DNA from: CAZUUO01 sp964622665
GTDB taxonomy: Bacteria; Patescibacteriota; Patescibacteriia; Magasanikbacterales; GCA-002688135
Reading direction: 5' to 3'
Length of the DNA: 25,378 nt
NCBI GenBank assembly: GCA_964622665.1
Contig: CAZUUO010000008.1
Location: forward strand, 1-25,378
The notes below the pieces were generated by a model. That model worked only from the letters and a program-made list of their open reading frames with translations, did not search any database and was not told where the DNA came from. This document shows positions 14,440 to 22,066 of the stretch, piece after piece. Numbering within the stretch: position 1 is the stretch's first letter; every line of letters begins with the position of its first letter. The translations under genes were made by a program, and so were the position numbers.

Positions 14440-14471
14440 AAAAGAATGATACCTACTGATATCATTCTTTT
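14440..14471. terminator. Bidirectional terminator between WG-repeat gene and cysS
   Basis: Perfect 12-bp stem AAAAGAATGATA / TATCATTCTTTT with an 8-nt loop. Both strands end in T runs, serving the two convergent genes. Confidence 0.88.
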
Positions 14472-14490
14472 AAATATTTTTTGTTTACCT

Positions 14491-15843
14491 TTAAGAAATC
14501 TGGTAGCCGTCTTTAGTGTCTTCAATGGTGAAACCCTTTGCAGTAATTTCATCACGGAGTTCATCTGATAATGCCCAGTTTTTTTCTTGACGTGCGGTTT
14601 CACGACGATTAGCAATTGCGATAATTTCTTGAGGAATGTCTCGTTTTTCTTCGCGGCTAATATCAAGGGCCAAGACCTCATCAATTTTTTCAATCGTTGC
14701 CCGTTTGTTTGCTTCTGGTAGTTCACTTTTTATTACTTCGTGCACGAGAGCAACAGCACCCGGCATATCCATGTCATCACTAATTTTTTCTACAAATTGT
14801 GCAAGATACGTTTCATCAATTGCACCACCACGAGGTAATGCGCTGATTGTTTTACGTAACTTTGTTAAACCATTTGCTGCTGCTTGTAAACTTTCTAATG
14901 TGAAATTTACAATGGAACGATAGTGACTTTGTAATAGGAGATATCGATAGGCGAGTACATCAATATTTTTTTCACGCAATTGTGAAAGATTGTAGATATT
15001 GCCAATCGATTTTGCCATTTTTTGTCCATCAACCAAAATAAAGGCGCCGTGCACCCATGTGCGCGCGAATGGTTTACCAAATAAACTTTCACTTTGCGCA
15101 ATTTCATTTTCGTGGTGAGGAGAAATTAAATCGATACCACCAGTATGAATATCGAGTGGGTGAGGAAGTAATGCGTGACTCATAGCACTACATTCAATGT
15201 GCCATCCGGGAAATCCAACACCCCAGGGTGATTCCCATTCCATTTGACGTTTTTGGTCGGTTGGCGAAAATTTCCATAATGCAAAATCAGAAGGATTTCG
15301 TTTTTCATCATTTACGGCAACACGAGCACCTTCTTCTTTTTCTTCCAATTTTTGACCAGACAATTTTCCATAGTCAGCAAATTGAGCAGTATCAAAATAA
15401 ATTCCATCGTGTGTTTGATAGGCAATACCTTTTTCCATCAATTCACTAACCATTGCGATTTGTTCGCTGATGTATGCGGTTGCGCGAGGGAGTTCGCGGG
15501 GTAATAGACAGTTCAACGAGGCGAAATCGCGTAAAAATTCTTCGGTGTACTGCGCTGCGATTTCTTGTGCGGTTTTTTGTTCCCGCGCTGCTGCCTTTTC
15601 CATTTTGTCGGCATCATCATCGGTTAAATGCCCTACATCAGTAATATTCATGATGTGATCAACCTGGTAGCCGCAGAATCGCAATGTACGATCAAGTAGA
15701 TCGTTCATAATCATGGTGCGCATGTTACCAATATGTGCTGTTGAATAGACGGTTGGACCACAGCAATACATACGTACCGTTTCACCTTGTTTCTTGGTGA
15801 GTGATTCTTTTTGTTTTGTTGCGGTGTTGTATAGTTTAACCAT
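14491..15843 (-). CDS. cysS: Cysteinyl-tRNA synthetase
   Basis: Class I aminoacyl-tRNA synthetase charging tRNA-Cys. 450 residues, usual length. The HIGH-type signature is AHIGNMRT (36-43), the KMSKS-type loop is KMAKS (275-279), and the zinc ligands that give cysteine specificity are visible as Cys28, Cys218 and the HHENE cluster (His243, His244). The anticodon-binding C-terminal part is present and ends in GYQIS. The gene is single, divergent from yvcK (67 bp between starts) and converges on the WG-repeat gene. No Shine-Dalgarno lies at a proper distance; AAGGA is ~15 nt upstream, which is too far. A TATAAG box at 15866-15861 (minus) may be its -10. Confidence 0.97.
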   Translation of the reverse strand: MVKLYNTATKQKESLTKKQGETVRMYCCGPTVYSTAHIGNMRTMIMNDLLDRTLRFCGYQVDHIMNITDVGHLTDDDADKMEKAAAREQKTAQEIAAQYTEEFLRDFASLNCLLPRELPRATAYISEQIAMVSELMEKGIAYQTHDGIYFDTAQFADYGKLSGQKLEEKEEGARVAVNDEKRNPSDFALWKFSPTDQKRQMEWESPWGVGFPGWHIECSAMSHALLPHPLDIHTGGIDLISPHHENEIAQSESLFGKPFARTWVHGAFILVDGQKMAKSIGNIYNLSQLREKNIDVLAYRYLLLQSHYRSIVNFTLESLQAAANGLTKLRKTISALPRGGAIDETYLAQFVEKISDDMDMPGAVALVHEVIKSELPEANKRATIEKIDEVLALDISREEKRDIPQEIIAIANRRETARQEKNWALSDELRDEITAKGFTIEDTKDGYQIS

Positions 15844-15872
15844 AGCATTTGTTATTTGTCCTTATATTCATA

Positions 15873-15878
15873 TATACT
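15873..15878 (+). promoter_or_regulatory. -10 box for yvcK
   Basis: TATACT, with weak TTGTTA 18 bp upstream. It predicts a leader of ~25 nt, enough to hold the Shine-Dalgarno at 15898. It overlaps the cysS promoter region on the other strand. Confidence 0.5.
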
Positions 15879-15897
15879 GCTTTTGCGTTCTTTTTAC

Positions 15898-15903
15898 AAG
15901 GAG
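15898..15903 (+). promoter_or_regulatory. Shine-Dalgarno site of yvcK
   Basis: AAGGAG, 7 nt before the ATG at 15911. It selects this start over the longer open frame from 15794, which would run through the cysS start region. Confidence 0.8.
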
Positions 15904-15910
15904 AAACGCC

Positions 15911-16882
15911 ATGAAACACGTAGTCACTTTAGGTGGTGGTTCAGGGCAGTACAGTGTCCTGCGCGCGTTGTCGCGTATTGATAATCTAGGAATTACCGCG
16001 GTTGTTTCGGTGGCTGATAGTGGTAAATCGTCGGGACGCCTTCGTGATCAATACGGGGTGTTGCCTCCCGGCGATATTTTGAAAGCCATTGTGGCGCTTT
16101 CTCGATTTGAACCACATTTGGTGCGCGATATTTTGACGTTACGATTCAGCCCACCATCGCCCCATGATGGACATTCGGTGGGGAATTTGTTGCTCACGTT
16201 GCATGCACAATTTGCTCGTGAACATAATCATCCGGAATCATTTGTGAGTGCGATTGAACATTTGTCGCGGTTACTGTGTGTACGTGAACATGCAAAAGTG
16301 TTGCCGGTGTGTTTGGAAGCTTTGACAGTGACGGGATATTTGGCAAATGGTGAATACCTGGTAGGTGAACATCGCATTGATACGTATCGTGGTGATGTTC
16401 CTTTTGCGCGTATTCATTTGAGCCCGCCTGAGCATCTGTTGTACCAAGCCGTTGCTTACGAAATTAAGTTCGTTGCTGATGTTGTGATCGTTTCTCCGGG
16501 GAGTTTACACTCGAGTTTGTTGCCGGTGTTACAGGTAAATGGTATGAAGTCGGCACTTGCTGAAAAAAAGATTTGGTTTGTGTGTAACACGATGAATGTT
16601 AAAGGTGATTCACATCATTTGACGGTTGCCACCTTTGTTGAAAAACTCGAAGGTGTCATGGGACGTTCCTTTGATAGAGTATTTGTTGATAATACTCAAT
16701 ATCCCACAGCGATTTTGGAAGAGTATCGAAAGGAAGATGCGCAACCATTGCCGTTGCCGATAGATCATCAATATTCTGAATTTGTGCTGACATCATTGGT
16801 AACTCCACGGGTCGGCGAAAGTATTCGTCATGATGAAGAAAAACTTGCTGCTCTTTTGCAAACGGAATTACAAAACATATAA
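15911..16882 (+). CDS. yvcK: YvcK/CofD-like gluconeogenesis factor (UDP-sugar-binding regulator)
   Basis: 323 residues. The N-terminal GGGSGQYSVLRAL is the nucleotide-binding loop of the CofD/YvcK fold, followed by VSVADSGKSSGRLRDQYGVL, the PPGDI element and DGHSVGNLLL, all hallmark positions. YvcK proteins bind UDP-GlcNAc-type ligands and control carbon flow and cell-wall growth in Firmicutes and Actinobacteria; that role is carried over by homology only. The protein is in a usual length range. The start is fixed by a Shine-Dalgarno, which most neighbours lack. It is monocistronic: a terminator follows right after the stop and pilM has its own promoter. Confidence 0.92.
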   Translation: MKHVVTLGGGSGQYSVLRALSRIDNLGITAVVSVADSGKSSGRLRDQYGVLPPGDILKAIVALSRFEPHLVRDILTLRFSPPSPHDGHSVGNLLLTLHAQFAREHNHPESFVSAIEHLSRLLCVREHAKVLPVCLEALTVTGYLANGEYLVGEHRIDTYRGDVPFARIHLSPPEHLLYQAVAYEIKFVADVVIVSPGSLHSSLLPVLQVNGMKSALAEKKIWFVCNTMNVKGDSHHLTVATFVEKLEGVMGRSFDRVFVDNTQYPTAILEEYRKEDAQPLPLPIDHQYSEFVLTSLVTPRVGESIRHDEEKLAALLQTELQNI

Positions 16883-16883
16883 G

Positions 16884-16912
16884 TCCTCACATACACATGC
16901 GAGGATTTTTTT
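16884..16912 (+). terminator. Terminator of yvcK
   Basis: TCCTCaCA / TGcGAGGA stem with one A-C mismatch and a 6-nt loop, followed by T7 at 16906-16912. The pilM -10 box begins 5 nt later, so termination and initiation abut. Confidence 0.75.
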
Positions 16913-16916
16913 ATTG

Positions 16917-16925
16917 TGGTATACT
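16917..16925 (+). promoter_or_regulatory. Extended -10 promoter of pilM operon
   Basis: TGgTATACT, 16 nt before the ATG at 16942. No convincing -35 and no Shine-Dalgarno. Confidence 0.6.
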
Positions 16926-16941
16926 TTTTCTATATACGCAT

Positions 16942-18030
16942 ATGGGATTATTTTCAAACGAACCAACTTCTATTGTGGGAGTTGACTTGGGTGCAAGTTC
17001 AGTAAAACTTGTTGAACTCAAACCATTTCGCAATCAAATGCAGTTGATTACGTACGCCTACAGTGAGGGGAAAATTGTAGTACCCAATGATGAAGAGGGT
17101 AAATTACAGTTACAAGCAGAATTGTTAAAGTATGTCGCTGCAAAGGCAAAACTTACTTCTAAAAAAGCGGTAGCTTCGGTGCCGTTGTCTGATGTATTTT
17201 CTGCTATTGTTCGTGTGCCGGTGGTAAATAAAAAAGATCAAGCGGCCATTATCCAAGCAGAAGCTTCAAAATTTTTACCATTTCCGTATTCAGAGGCCGT
17301 AGTTGATTGGAAGGTAATTCCGAGTCCTAAAAAAGTACCAACTGCAAGTAGTGATGTTGATAATTACGTGAATCAGGAGAAAGAACAGAGTGTTTTAATT
17401 ACGGCAGCTCCTAAATCTACCGTTAACCGTATTGCAGAAATTTTTAAACGTGCTGGTTTGCAATTGCAAAGTTTGGAAACTGAAGCGTTTGCGCTTACTC
17501 GCTCACTTATTGGTAATGATCCCACGTCAACATTATTGGTTGATATTGGTGCGGTGCGTTCGAACTTTTTTGTTGTTGAAAATTCAATTCCGGTTATGCA
17601 TCGCTCGATGCAATTGGGTGGTATTAATTTTACCGCAGCACTTGATAAAGTGTTTGGTGTTGGATTGGATAAAGCTGAAACCATGAAGGCGGATATTATG
17701 GAAGCTGGTGCGATTGAAGCGGGTATGTCAGGATTTCCAAAGATTTTTGAAACAACGATTTCACCACTTATCAATGAAATTCGGTATACCATGAATTTGT
17801 ATACGACCCAGCAACGAGGAACAAAACCAGAACGTATTATTTTGACTGGTGGTAGCGCTCGATTACCACACCTTGACGATTATCTTACAAAGACGTTTAA
17901 TTTGAAGGTATTTGTGGGGGATCCATGGGCTCGGGTATGGTATGCCGAGGATTTACGTCCCACGTTGTATGAAGTGGGGAATCGATTTGCTGTCGCAATA
18001 GGTCTCGCACTGCGTGATGCAGTAAAATAA
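16942..18030 (+). CDS. pilM: Type IV pilus inner-membrane platform protein PilM
   Basis: Actin-like ATPase on the cytoplasmic side of the type IV pilus machine, linking PilN/PilO to the assembly ATPase. 362 residues. Actin-fold signatures: phosphate-1 loop VGVDLGASSVKLVEL (14-28), second phosphate loop LLVDIGAVRSNFFVVE, and adenosine loop RIILTGGSARLPHL near residue 300. A ~12-residue Asn/Asp/Ser-rich insert lies near residue 135. The N-terminus MGLFSNEP resembles the PilN-binding tail of the family. The upstream ATG at 16897 lies before the promoter and is rejected. The next two genes follow within 2-3 nt, forming a three-gene operon; pilN, pilO and the pilus motors are not in the window. 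Confidence 0.93.
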   Translation: MGLFSNEPTSIVGVDLGASSVKLVELKPFRNQMQLITYAYSEGKIVVPNDEEGKLQLQAELLKYVAAKAKLTSKKAVASVPLSDVFSAIVRVPVVNKKDQAAIIQAEASKFLPFPYSEAVVDWKVIPSPKKVPTASSDVDNYVNQEKEQSVLITAAPKSTVNRIAEIFKRAGLQLQSLETEAFALTRSLIGNDPTSTLLVDIGAVRSNFFVVENSIPVMHRSMQLGGINFTAALDKVFGVGLDKAETMKADIMEAGAIEAGMSGFPKIFETTISPLINEIRYTMNLYTTQQRGTKPERIILTGGSARLPHLDDYLTKTFNLKVFVGDPWARVWYAEDLRPTLYEVGNRFAVAIGLALRDAVK

Positions 18031-18032
18031 GT

Positions 18033-18416
18033 ATGAAGAAAAAAACCGTGGTAACATCTGAAGAAGTGCTTATTGTCACGGCTGACAGTATTCTTGCAGA
18101 AATTATTGCGGAACGATTTTCTGATTATGATATATCGGTACGTATTGTGACGAAATACGACAAGGTGCTCGATATTTTGGAAGATAAAATTCCTCGCGCC
18201 GTCGTCGTTGATTATGACGTTCCTAAGGAAAATTGTTTTGAATTTTTAGAGAAGTCATATAAAAAACATGATAATTTGTGTATTGCGTTACTTGCCTCAT
18301 TTTTAAGCTTTGAGGATGTGAAACATGCGCGTAAAACTGGTGTTGACTTTGTGTATATTAAACATCATTATCACCCCGTTGATATGGTACAAGCAATTGT
18401 CCGTGCAACATCATAA
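18033..18416 (+). CDS. Receiver-like protein lacking the acidic metal pair
   Basis: 127 residues forming a single response-regulator-type (CheY-like) domain. The phospho-acceptor position is Asp60 (AVVVD), and the conserved lysine appears as Lys110 (VYIK). The acidic pair that normally binds Mg2+ after strand 1 is replaced: LIVTADS shows Thr16-Ala17, with only Asp18 nearby. The switch Thr is also not in its usual form (LLAS). It may therefore act as a phosphorylation-independent docking module, or use Asp18 and Asp62 instead. No output domain and no kinase gene is adjacent. It lies 2 nt after pilM and 3 nt before the pilin-like gene, suggesting a role in pilus control or positioning. No Shine-Dalgarno. 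Confidence 0.8.
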   Translation: MKKKTVVTSEEVLIVTADSILAEIIAERFSDYDISVRIVTKYDKVLDILEDKIPRAVVVDYDVPKENCFEFLEKSYKKHDNLCIALLASFLSFEDVKHARKTGVDFVYIKHHYHPVDMVQAIVRATS

Positions 18417-18419
18417 TTT

Positions 18420-18863
18420 ATGGAAGTTATTCAATCTCGTTCTCAATTATATAAAACGCTTAGTATTAGTGGTGTTGTCTTGTTGCTCATTGCAGGTGCA
18501 ATTTTTTCTACGGTTTCGGTGCGTCGTTATGCACGTGATGTTGTGCGGTTATCAGCTGCGCGTGAATTGTATTTTGGTTTAGAGTTATTTCATGCTGCAA
18601 ATAACGATTATCCAAAGGGTGGTACTATTGCATTAGGTGGAGCACAAGCTGGTTGTCTTGATAATACGGGTTTTCATGCGCGGGGTACCTGTTCAGGCAC
18701 TATTTATCTACCCGTTATTTTACCTGATATTAATGGAAAAACTTTTTCTTATTCGTATGATGCGGGACCTCCGGGAGCGTATGTTGTGCAGTTTATCACC
18801 GAAGGAAGTATACAAAACTTTGGAGCCGGTAATCACGTCATGAATCCAAACACGATGAAATAA
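18420..18863 (+). CDS. Pilin/pseudopilin-like membrane protein without a prepilin peptidase motif
   Basis: 147 residues. Residues 12-31 form one hydrophobic segment, followed by an amphipathic helix whose ARELYFGLELFHAANNDYP stretch is the classic pseudopilin alpha-helix end, then a Cys-containing beta region (Cys77 and Cys90 region) with YSYDAGPPGAYVVQF, like minor pilins. The usual leader G-FTLIE cleavage site is absent: the sequence before the membrane helix is MEVIQSRSQLYKTLSISG and no Glu5 equivalent is seen. It may stay uncut as a membrane-anchored assembly factor, or be a divergent minor pilin. It is the third gene after pilM and the receiver-like gene, and a terminator overlaps its stop codon. 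Confidence 0.75.
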   Translation: MEVIQSRSQLYKTLSISGVVLLLIAGAIFSTVSVRRYARDVVRLSAARELYFGLELFHAANNDYPKGGTIALGGAQAGCLDNTGFHARGTCSGTIYLPVILPDINGKTFSYSYDAGPPGAYVVQFITEGSIQNFGAGNHVMNPNTMK

Positions 18864-18883
18864 ACGGCGCATGCCGTTTTTTT
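18862..18883 (+). terminator. Terminator of the pilM operon
   Basis: AAACGGC / GCCGTTT stem with a 4-nt loop, followed by a run of T to 18883. It overlaps the TAA stop at 18861-18863. Confidence 0.85.
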
Positions 18884-18933
18884 GTTTGTAACGTAAAGGC
18901 GTGTTGCGTGGGGTATATTGTGGTATGTAATGG

Positions 18934-18962
18934 ATGACAAATATATGGTGAATTGGTATACT
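18934..18962 (+). promoter_or_regulatory. Promoter of ligA
   Basis: ATGACA at 18934-18939, 17-bp spacer, extended -10 TGgTATACT ending at 18962, then 8 nt to the ATG at 18971. This is the best full example of the window's near-leaderless promoter type. Confidence 0.75.
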
Positions 18963-18970
18963 TTTAAGGT

Positions 18971-21136
18971 ATGCATTATACGCAAGAAACCGCCAAAGAA
19001 CGTATTGAATTATTAAAAAAAGAGATTACCCATCATCGCTATTTGTATCATGTTGCTGATACCCAAGAAATTTCTGATGGTGCGTTGGATTCTTTAAAAA
19101 AGGAATTGTTTGATTTAGAACAACAATTTCCGGCATTGGTAACTCCTGATTCTCCAACACAACGAGTTGGTGGGGAGGTGTTACCATTTTTTCAAAAAGT
19201 TGCCCATGTAACGCGCATGACATCGCTCAATGATGCATTTGGTGACGAGGATATGTATGCATGGGAAGAGCGCATGCGGAATTTTGCGCGCACAGAAGGT
19301 TTTACACTGCCACAACCATTGGAATTTTTTGCTGAAATGAAAATGGATGGATTAGCGGTTGCATTGCATTATGACCGTGGTGTTTTAGTTCGTGCGGCAA
19401 CACGAGGAGATGGATTTGTAGGGGAAGATGTTACCGAAAATATTAAAACCATTGAGGATATTCCTTTGCGCTTACCAACCTATGATGAGGTGGTGGCGGT
19501 TATTGATGAAAAAACATTTGAACGTGAGTGTGGATTATCATTACCAGATGTTGTTCGTCGTGCGTTTGAAGGTGCTGTCGAAATTCGAGGAGAAGTGTAT
19601 GTAAAAAAATCTCGTTTTGATGCGTACAATGCTGAGGCGATACGAAATGGTAATCAACCATTATCCAATCCTCGTAATGCTGCGGCAGGTTCTATTCGTC
19701 AACTTGATCCCAAAGTTGCGCGAGCTCGTCGATTGAGTTTTTTTGCGTATGATGTGATTACTGATTTTGGGCAAACGACGCATATGCAAACACATGCGAT
19801 TGCACGTGTCTTAGGTGTTGCTGTTAACCCTATTGCAAAAGTGTGCCGTGGTCTTGGTGATGTGTTATCATTTTTCCATGATCTTGAAGGAAAAAAACGT
19901 GATCAATTAGATTATTTGGTGGATGGTGTGGTGGTGCATGTGCACGATGAAGCATTGCGTGAACGATTAGGTATTGTTGGAAAAGCGCCGCGGGGAAGTA
20001 TTGCGTTTAAGTGGCCTGCTGAGGAAGCAACATCGCGTGTTGTTGGAATTAATATACAGGTGGGAAGAACGGGGGTGTTAACACCGGTTGCGGTCATTGA
20101 GCCGGTGAATGTCGGGGGTGTGGTGGTACAAAATGTAACACTCCACAATGAAGCACAAATTGAAAGATTAGATTTGCGCATCGGCGACACGGTGATTGTT
20201 CGTCGTGCGGGGGATGTAATTCCTGAAATTCCTCGAGTGTTGGTAGAATTACGTACCGGAAAAGAGAAAAAATTTGAAATGCCACGAGTGTGTCCCGTGT
20301 GTGGGGGAGAGGTTGTGCGAAAAAAAATTGCAACCAAACAAGAACAATCGGTGGGATGGTATTGTGGTAATGATAATTGTCTTGCGAAGAAACACGAAGG
20401 ATTGATCCATTTTGTTTCAAAGGGTGCAGTTAATATTGAAGGGTTGGGAGAAAAAATTATTGATCGATTTGTTGAATTGGGATTGTTGCATGATAGTGCG
20501 GATATTTTTAATTTGAAACGTGAAGATATTGTGGGATTGGAAGGATTTGGAGAGAAAAGTGCTGATAATATTATTTCAGAAATTGCTCAAAAGAAGGAGA
20601 TACCACTCCATCGTTTTTTAGTAGCGCTGGGAATTTCACAGGTGGGAGATCAAACATCGAGAGATTTGGCGCAGAGTGAATTTGTGCGTGAGTATATGGC
20701 ACGTCACGATGTTTCTATGGTTACCCCGTTACAAGTGTTTGAAATTTTTAATCATGACGCTGTTGCGTTTGAAAATTTGCGCGATGTGGGACCGGTAGTT
20801 GCAGCAAGTTTAGCTCAATTTTTTTCAGAAGAGAGTACGCGTACTTTATGTAAAAAAATGGGAAGTTTTGGGGTACGGATTATTTTACCAACCTTTACTA
20901 ATCAGTCGATGCCATTAGCAGGGAAAACGTTTGTGTTTACTGGCGAGTTGTCGACAATGTCCCGTGATGTTGCAAAAGAAAAAGTGAGAGAGTTGGGGGG
21001 AAGTGTCAGTGAATCGGTTTCAAAGAAAACCTCTTATGTGGTGGCGGGTGAGGCGACGGGCTCAAAGTATGATAAAGCTATTGCACTGGGAGTTACCGTA
21101 CTTACTGAAGATCAGTTTTTATCCATGGTTGGATAG
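18971..21136 (+). CDS. ligA: NAD-dependent DNA ligase
   Basis: Seals nicks in replication and repair using NAD+. 721 residues, longer than the usual ~670. Domain Ia (HHRYLYH), active-site lysine Lys124 in the KMDG motif, nucleotidyltransferase core to ~330 with YLVDGVVV, OB fold (VGRTGVLTPVAVI), zinc finger with Cys441, Cys444, Cys465 and Cys470, helix-hairpin-helix domain (LEGFGEKSADNI) and a C-terminal BRCT domain (~645-721). The extra length includes a ~30-residue insert at about 170-200, between IPLRLP and VEIRGEVY, rich in charged residues. It is a single gene with its own promoter; no clear terminator is seen after it, and a new promoter follows at 21176. Confidence 0.97.
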   Translation: MHYTQETAKERIELLKKEITHHRYLYHVADTQEISDGALDSLKKELFDLEQQFPALVTPDSPTQRVGGEVLPFFQKVAHVTRMTSLNDAFGDEDMYAWEERMRNFARTEGFTLPQPLEFFAEMKMDGLAVALHYDRGVLVRAATRGDGFVGEDVTENIKTIEDIPLRLPTYDEVVAVIDEKTFERECGLSLPDVVRRAFEGAVEIRGEVYVKKSRFDAYNAEAIRNGNQPLSNPRNAAAGSIRQLDPKVARARRLSFFAYDVITDFGQTTHMQTHAIARVLGVAVNPIAKVCRGLGDVLSFFHDLEGKKRDQLDYLVDGVVVHVHDEALRERLGIVGKAPRGSIAFKWPAEEATSRVVGINIQVGRTGVLTPVAVIEPVNVGGVVVQNVTLHNEAQIERLDLRIGDTVIVRRAGDVIPEIPRVLVELRTGKEKKFEMPRVCPVCGGEVVRKKIATKQEQSVGWYCGNDNCLAKKHEGLIHFVSKGAVNIEGLGEKIIDRFVELGLLHDSADIFNLKREDIVGLEGFGEKSADNIISEIAQKKEIPLHRFLVALGISQVGDQTSRDLAQSEFVREYMARHDVSMVTPLQVFEIFNHDAVAFENLRDVGPVVAASLAQFFSEESTRTLCKKMGSFGVRIILPTFTNQSMPLAGKTFVFTGELSTMSRDVAKEKVRELGGSVSESVSKKTSYVVAGEATGSKYDKAIALGVTVLTEDQFLSMVG

Positions 21137-21175
21137 AAATATATAGAAAATATATGGTATTATCGCGTATTTTTA

Positions 21176-21204
21176 TTGACAAAATGCTTATTTTTTGGTA
21201 GTAT
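21176..21204 (+). promoter_or_regulatory. Consensus sigma70 promoter of the orphan gene 21322-21987
   Basis: TTGACA at 21176-21181, 17-bp spacer, TAGTAT at 21199-21204. It has the same boxes and spacing as the promoter at 11037-11065. Expected transcription start is near 21211, giving a ~110-nt leader. Confidence 0.78.
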
Positions 21205-21216
21205 TTTTTGGTCTTG

Positions 21217-21261
21217 AGGTAAACAATATATTCATGAATTTCGTGGTTATATTGTTTACCT
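21217..21261 (+). promoter_or_regulatory. Long hairpin in the 5' leader, possible attenuator or operator
   Basis: Perfect 14-bp inverted repeat, AGGTAAACAATATA at 21217-21230 and its complement at 21248-21261, with a 17-nt loop. It begins ~6 nt after the expected transcription start. An ATG in the loop (21234) opens a 11-codon frame, MNFVVILFTLE, that ends with TGA at 21269. A smaller hairpin CCGAG / CTCGG follows at 21282-21296. The hairpin has no T run after it, so it is not a simple terminator. It could be a regulator-binding operator, an mRNA-stability element or part of a leader-peptide switch; the sequence alone does not decide. Confidence 0.65.
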
Positions 21262-21321
21262 TAGAGTGAGGTGAACCGTTTCCGAGACGCGCTCGGTCTT
21301 TCACAAAAAAGAGGGAAAAAC

Positions 21322-21987
21322 ATGACAGCTAACCCACCCAAGAAGTTTGGTTTGAAATTTCATGTCGATGATACTGCAACACAATTGAAACGCTTGCGGC
21401 AGTTGTTTCCCAAATTGCGGTATGCGCAGGTGGTTTCGAATAGTCGGGGTTACAATTCTGCTGATGGACATTTGGTTTTGTTTCCTTATACGTTTATCAA
21501 TGGTGGATATCTGCAAGCACTTGAAGTGCTTGCTAGTATGATTCGGGAGCATCGTGGTGTTGTGGTTGATATGGAGTGTGATGGAAAGAATAATCATGAT
21601 CGATTTACCCGAACCAAAGATATTGATCAGTTGTTCAAGAAGTTTAACCCAGCAAAACCAACTTTGATTGAGGTACCAGTGCAATTTATTAATAATCATA
21701 ATACGAGTGATCCGCATCACAGTATTCATGATTTGTGGGATTATGAATTTGCATTGAATACCTTTTCTATTCTGCTTGCATTGCTATTGTCGGATGCATT
21801 GTGGGAGTTTTCTAGAAACTGCGCGATTGTGAGTGGTGATCGAGAAAAAGTTTCGTATGTGCAGTGTGTGCATGGTGCCGCCACATCATCATGGAACAAT
21901 GTTCCTGATGTGTTTGAGGTATCCCCGTTCCATTTCTCGCATACTGATGTTGATTCGTTCATTTTTCCTAAGGGTTTTTTGTTGTAA
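21322..21987 (+). CDS. Orphan protein of unknown function behind a structured leader
   Basis: 221 residues from the ATG at 21322, no family recognised. A Shine-Dalgarno GAGGG lies at 21311-21315, 6 nt before this ATG, so I prefer it to a GTG at 21271 that would add 17 residues. Visible features: basic N-terminus (PPKKFGLKFHVDD), a mixed alpha/beta first half containing VVVDMECDGKNNHDRF, a His-rich stretch (INNHNTSDPHHSIHDLWDYE) near the middle, one hydrophobic helix (NTFSILLALLLSDALWEF), then strand-rich sequence. The several Asp, Glu and His clusters could bind metal, but I cannot name an enzyme. No signal peptide. It shares promoter type and Shine-Dalgarno use with the orphan at 10250. It is a single gene between ligA and the gatC operon, with its own terminator. 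Confidence 0.7.
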   Translation: MTANPPKKFGLKFHVDDTATQLKRLRQLFPKLRYAQVVSNSRGYNSADGHLVLFPYTFINGGYLQALEVLASMIREHRGVVVDMECDGKNNHDRFTRTKDIDQLFKKFNPAKPTLIEVPVQFINNHNTSDPHHSIHDLWDYEFALNTFSILLALLLSDALWEFSRNCAIVSGDREKVSYVQCVHGAATSSWNNVPDVFEVSPFHFSHTDVDSFIFPKGFLL

Positions 21988-22002
21988 CGGTGATATCTGC
22001 TG

Positions 22003-22028
22003 ACCGCTTCTATGGGAGGCGGTTTTTT
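22003..22028 (+). terminator. Terminator of the orphan gene 21322-21987
   Basis: ACCGCTTC pairs with GGAGGCGGT (one wobble pair) over a short loop, followed by T6 at 22023-22028. Confidence 0.82.
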
Positions 22029-22037
22029 AATTGTTCA

Positions 22038-22066
22038 TTGCCGAATTGGTAGAAATTTGGTTATAT
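22038..22066 (+). promoter_or_regulatory. Promoter of the gatC-gatA-LOG-lgt operon
   Basis: TTGCCG at 22038-22043, 17-bp spacer, extended -10 TGgTTATAT ending at 22066, then 8 nt to the ATG at 22075. No Shine-Dalgarno. Confidence 0.55.
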
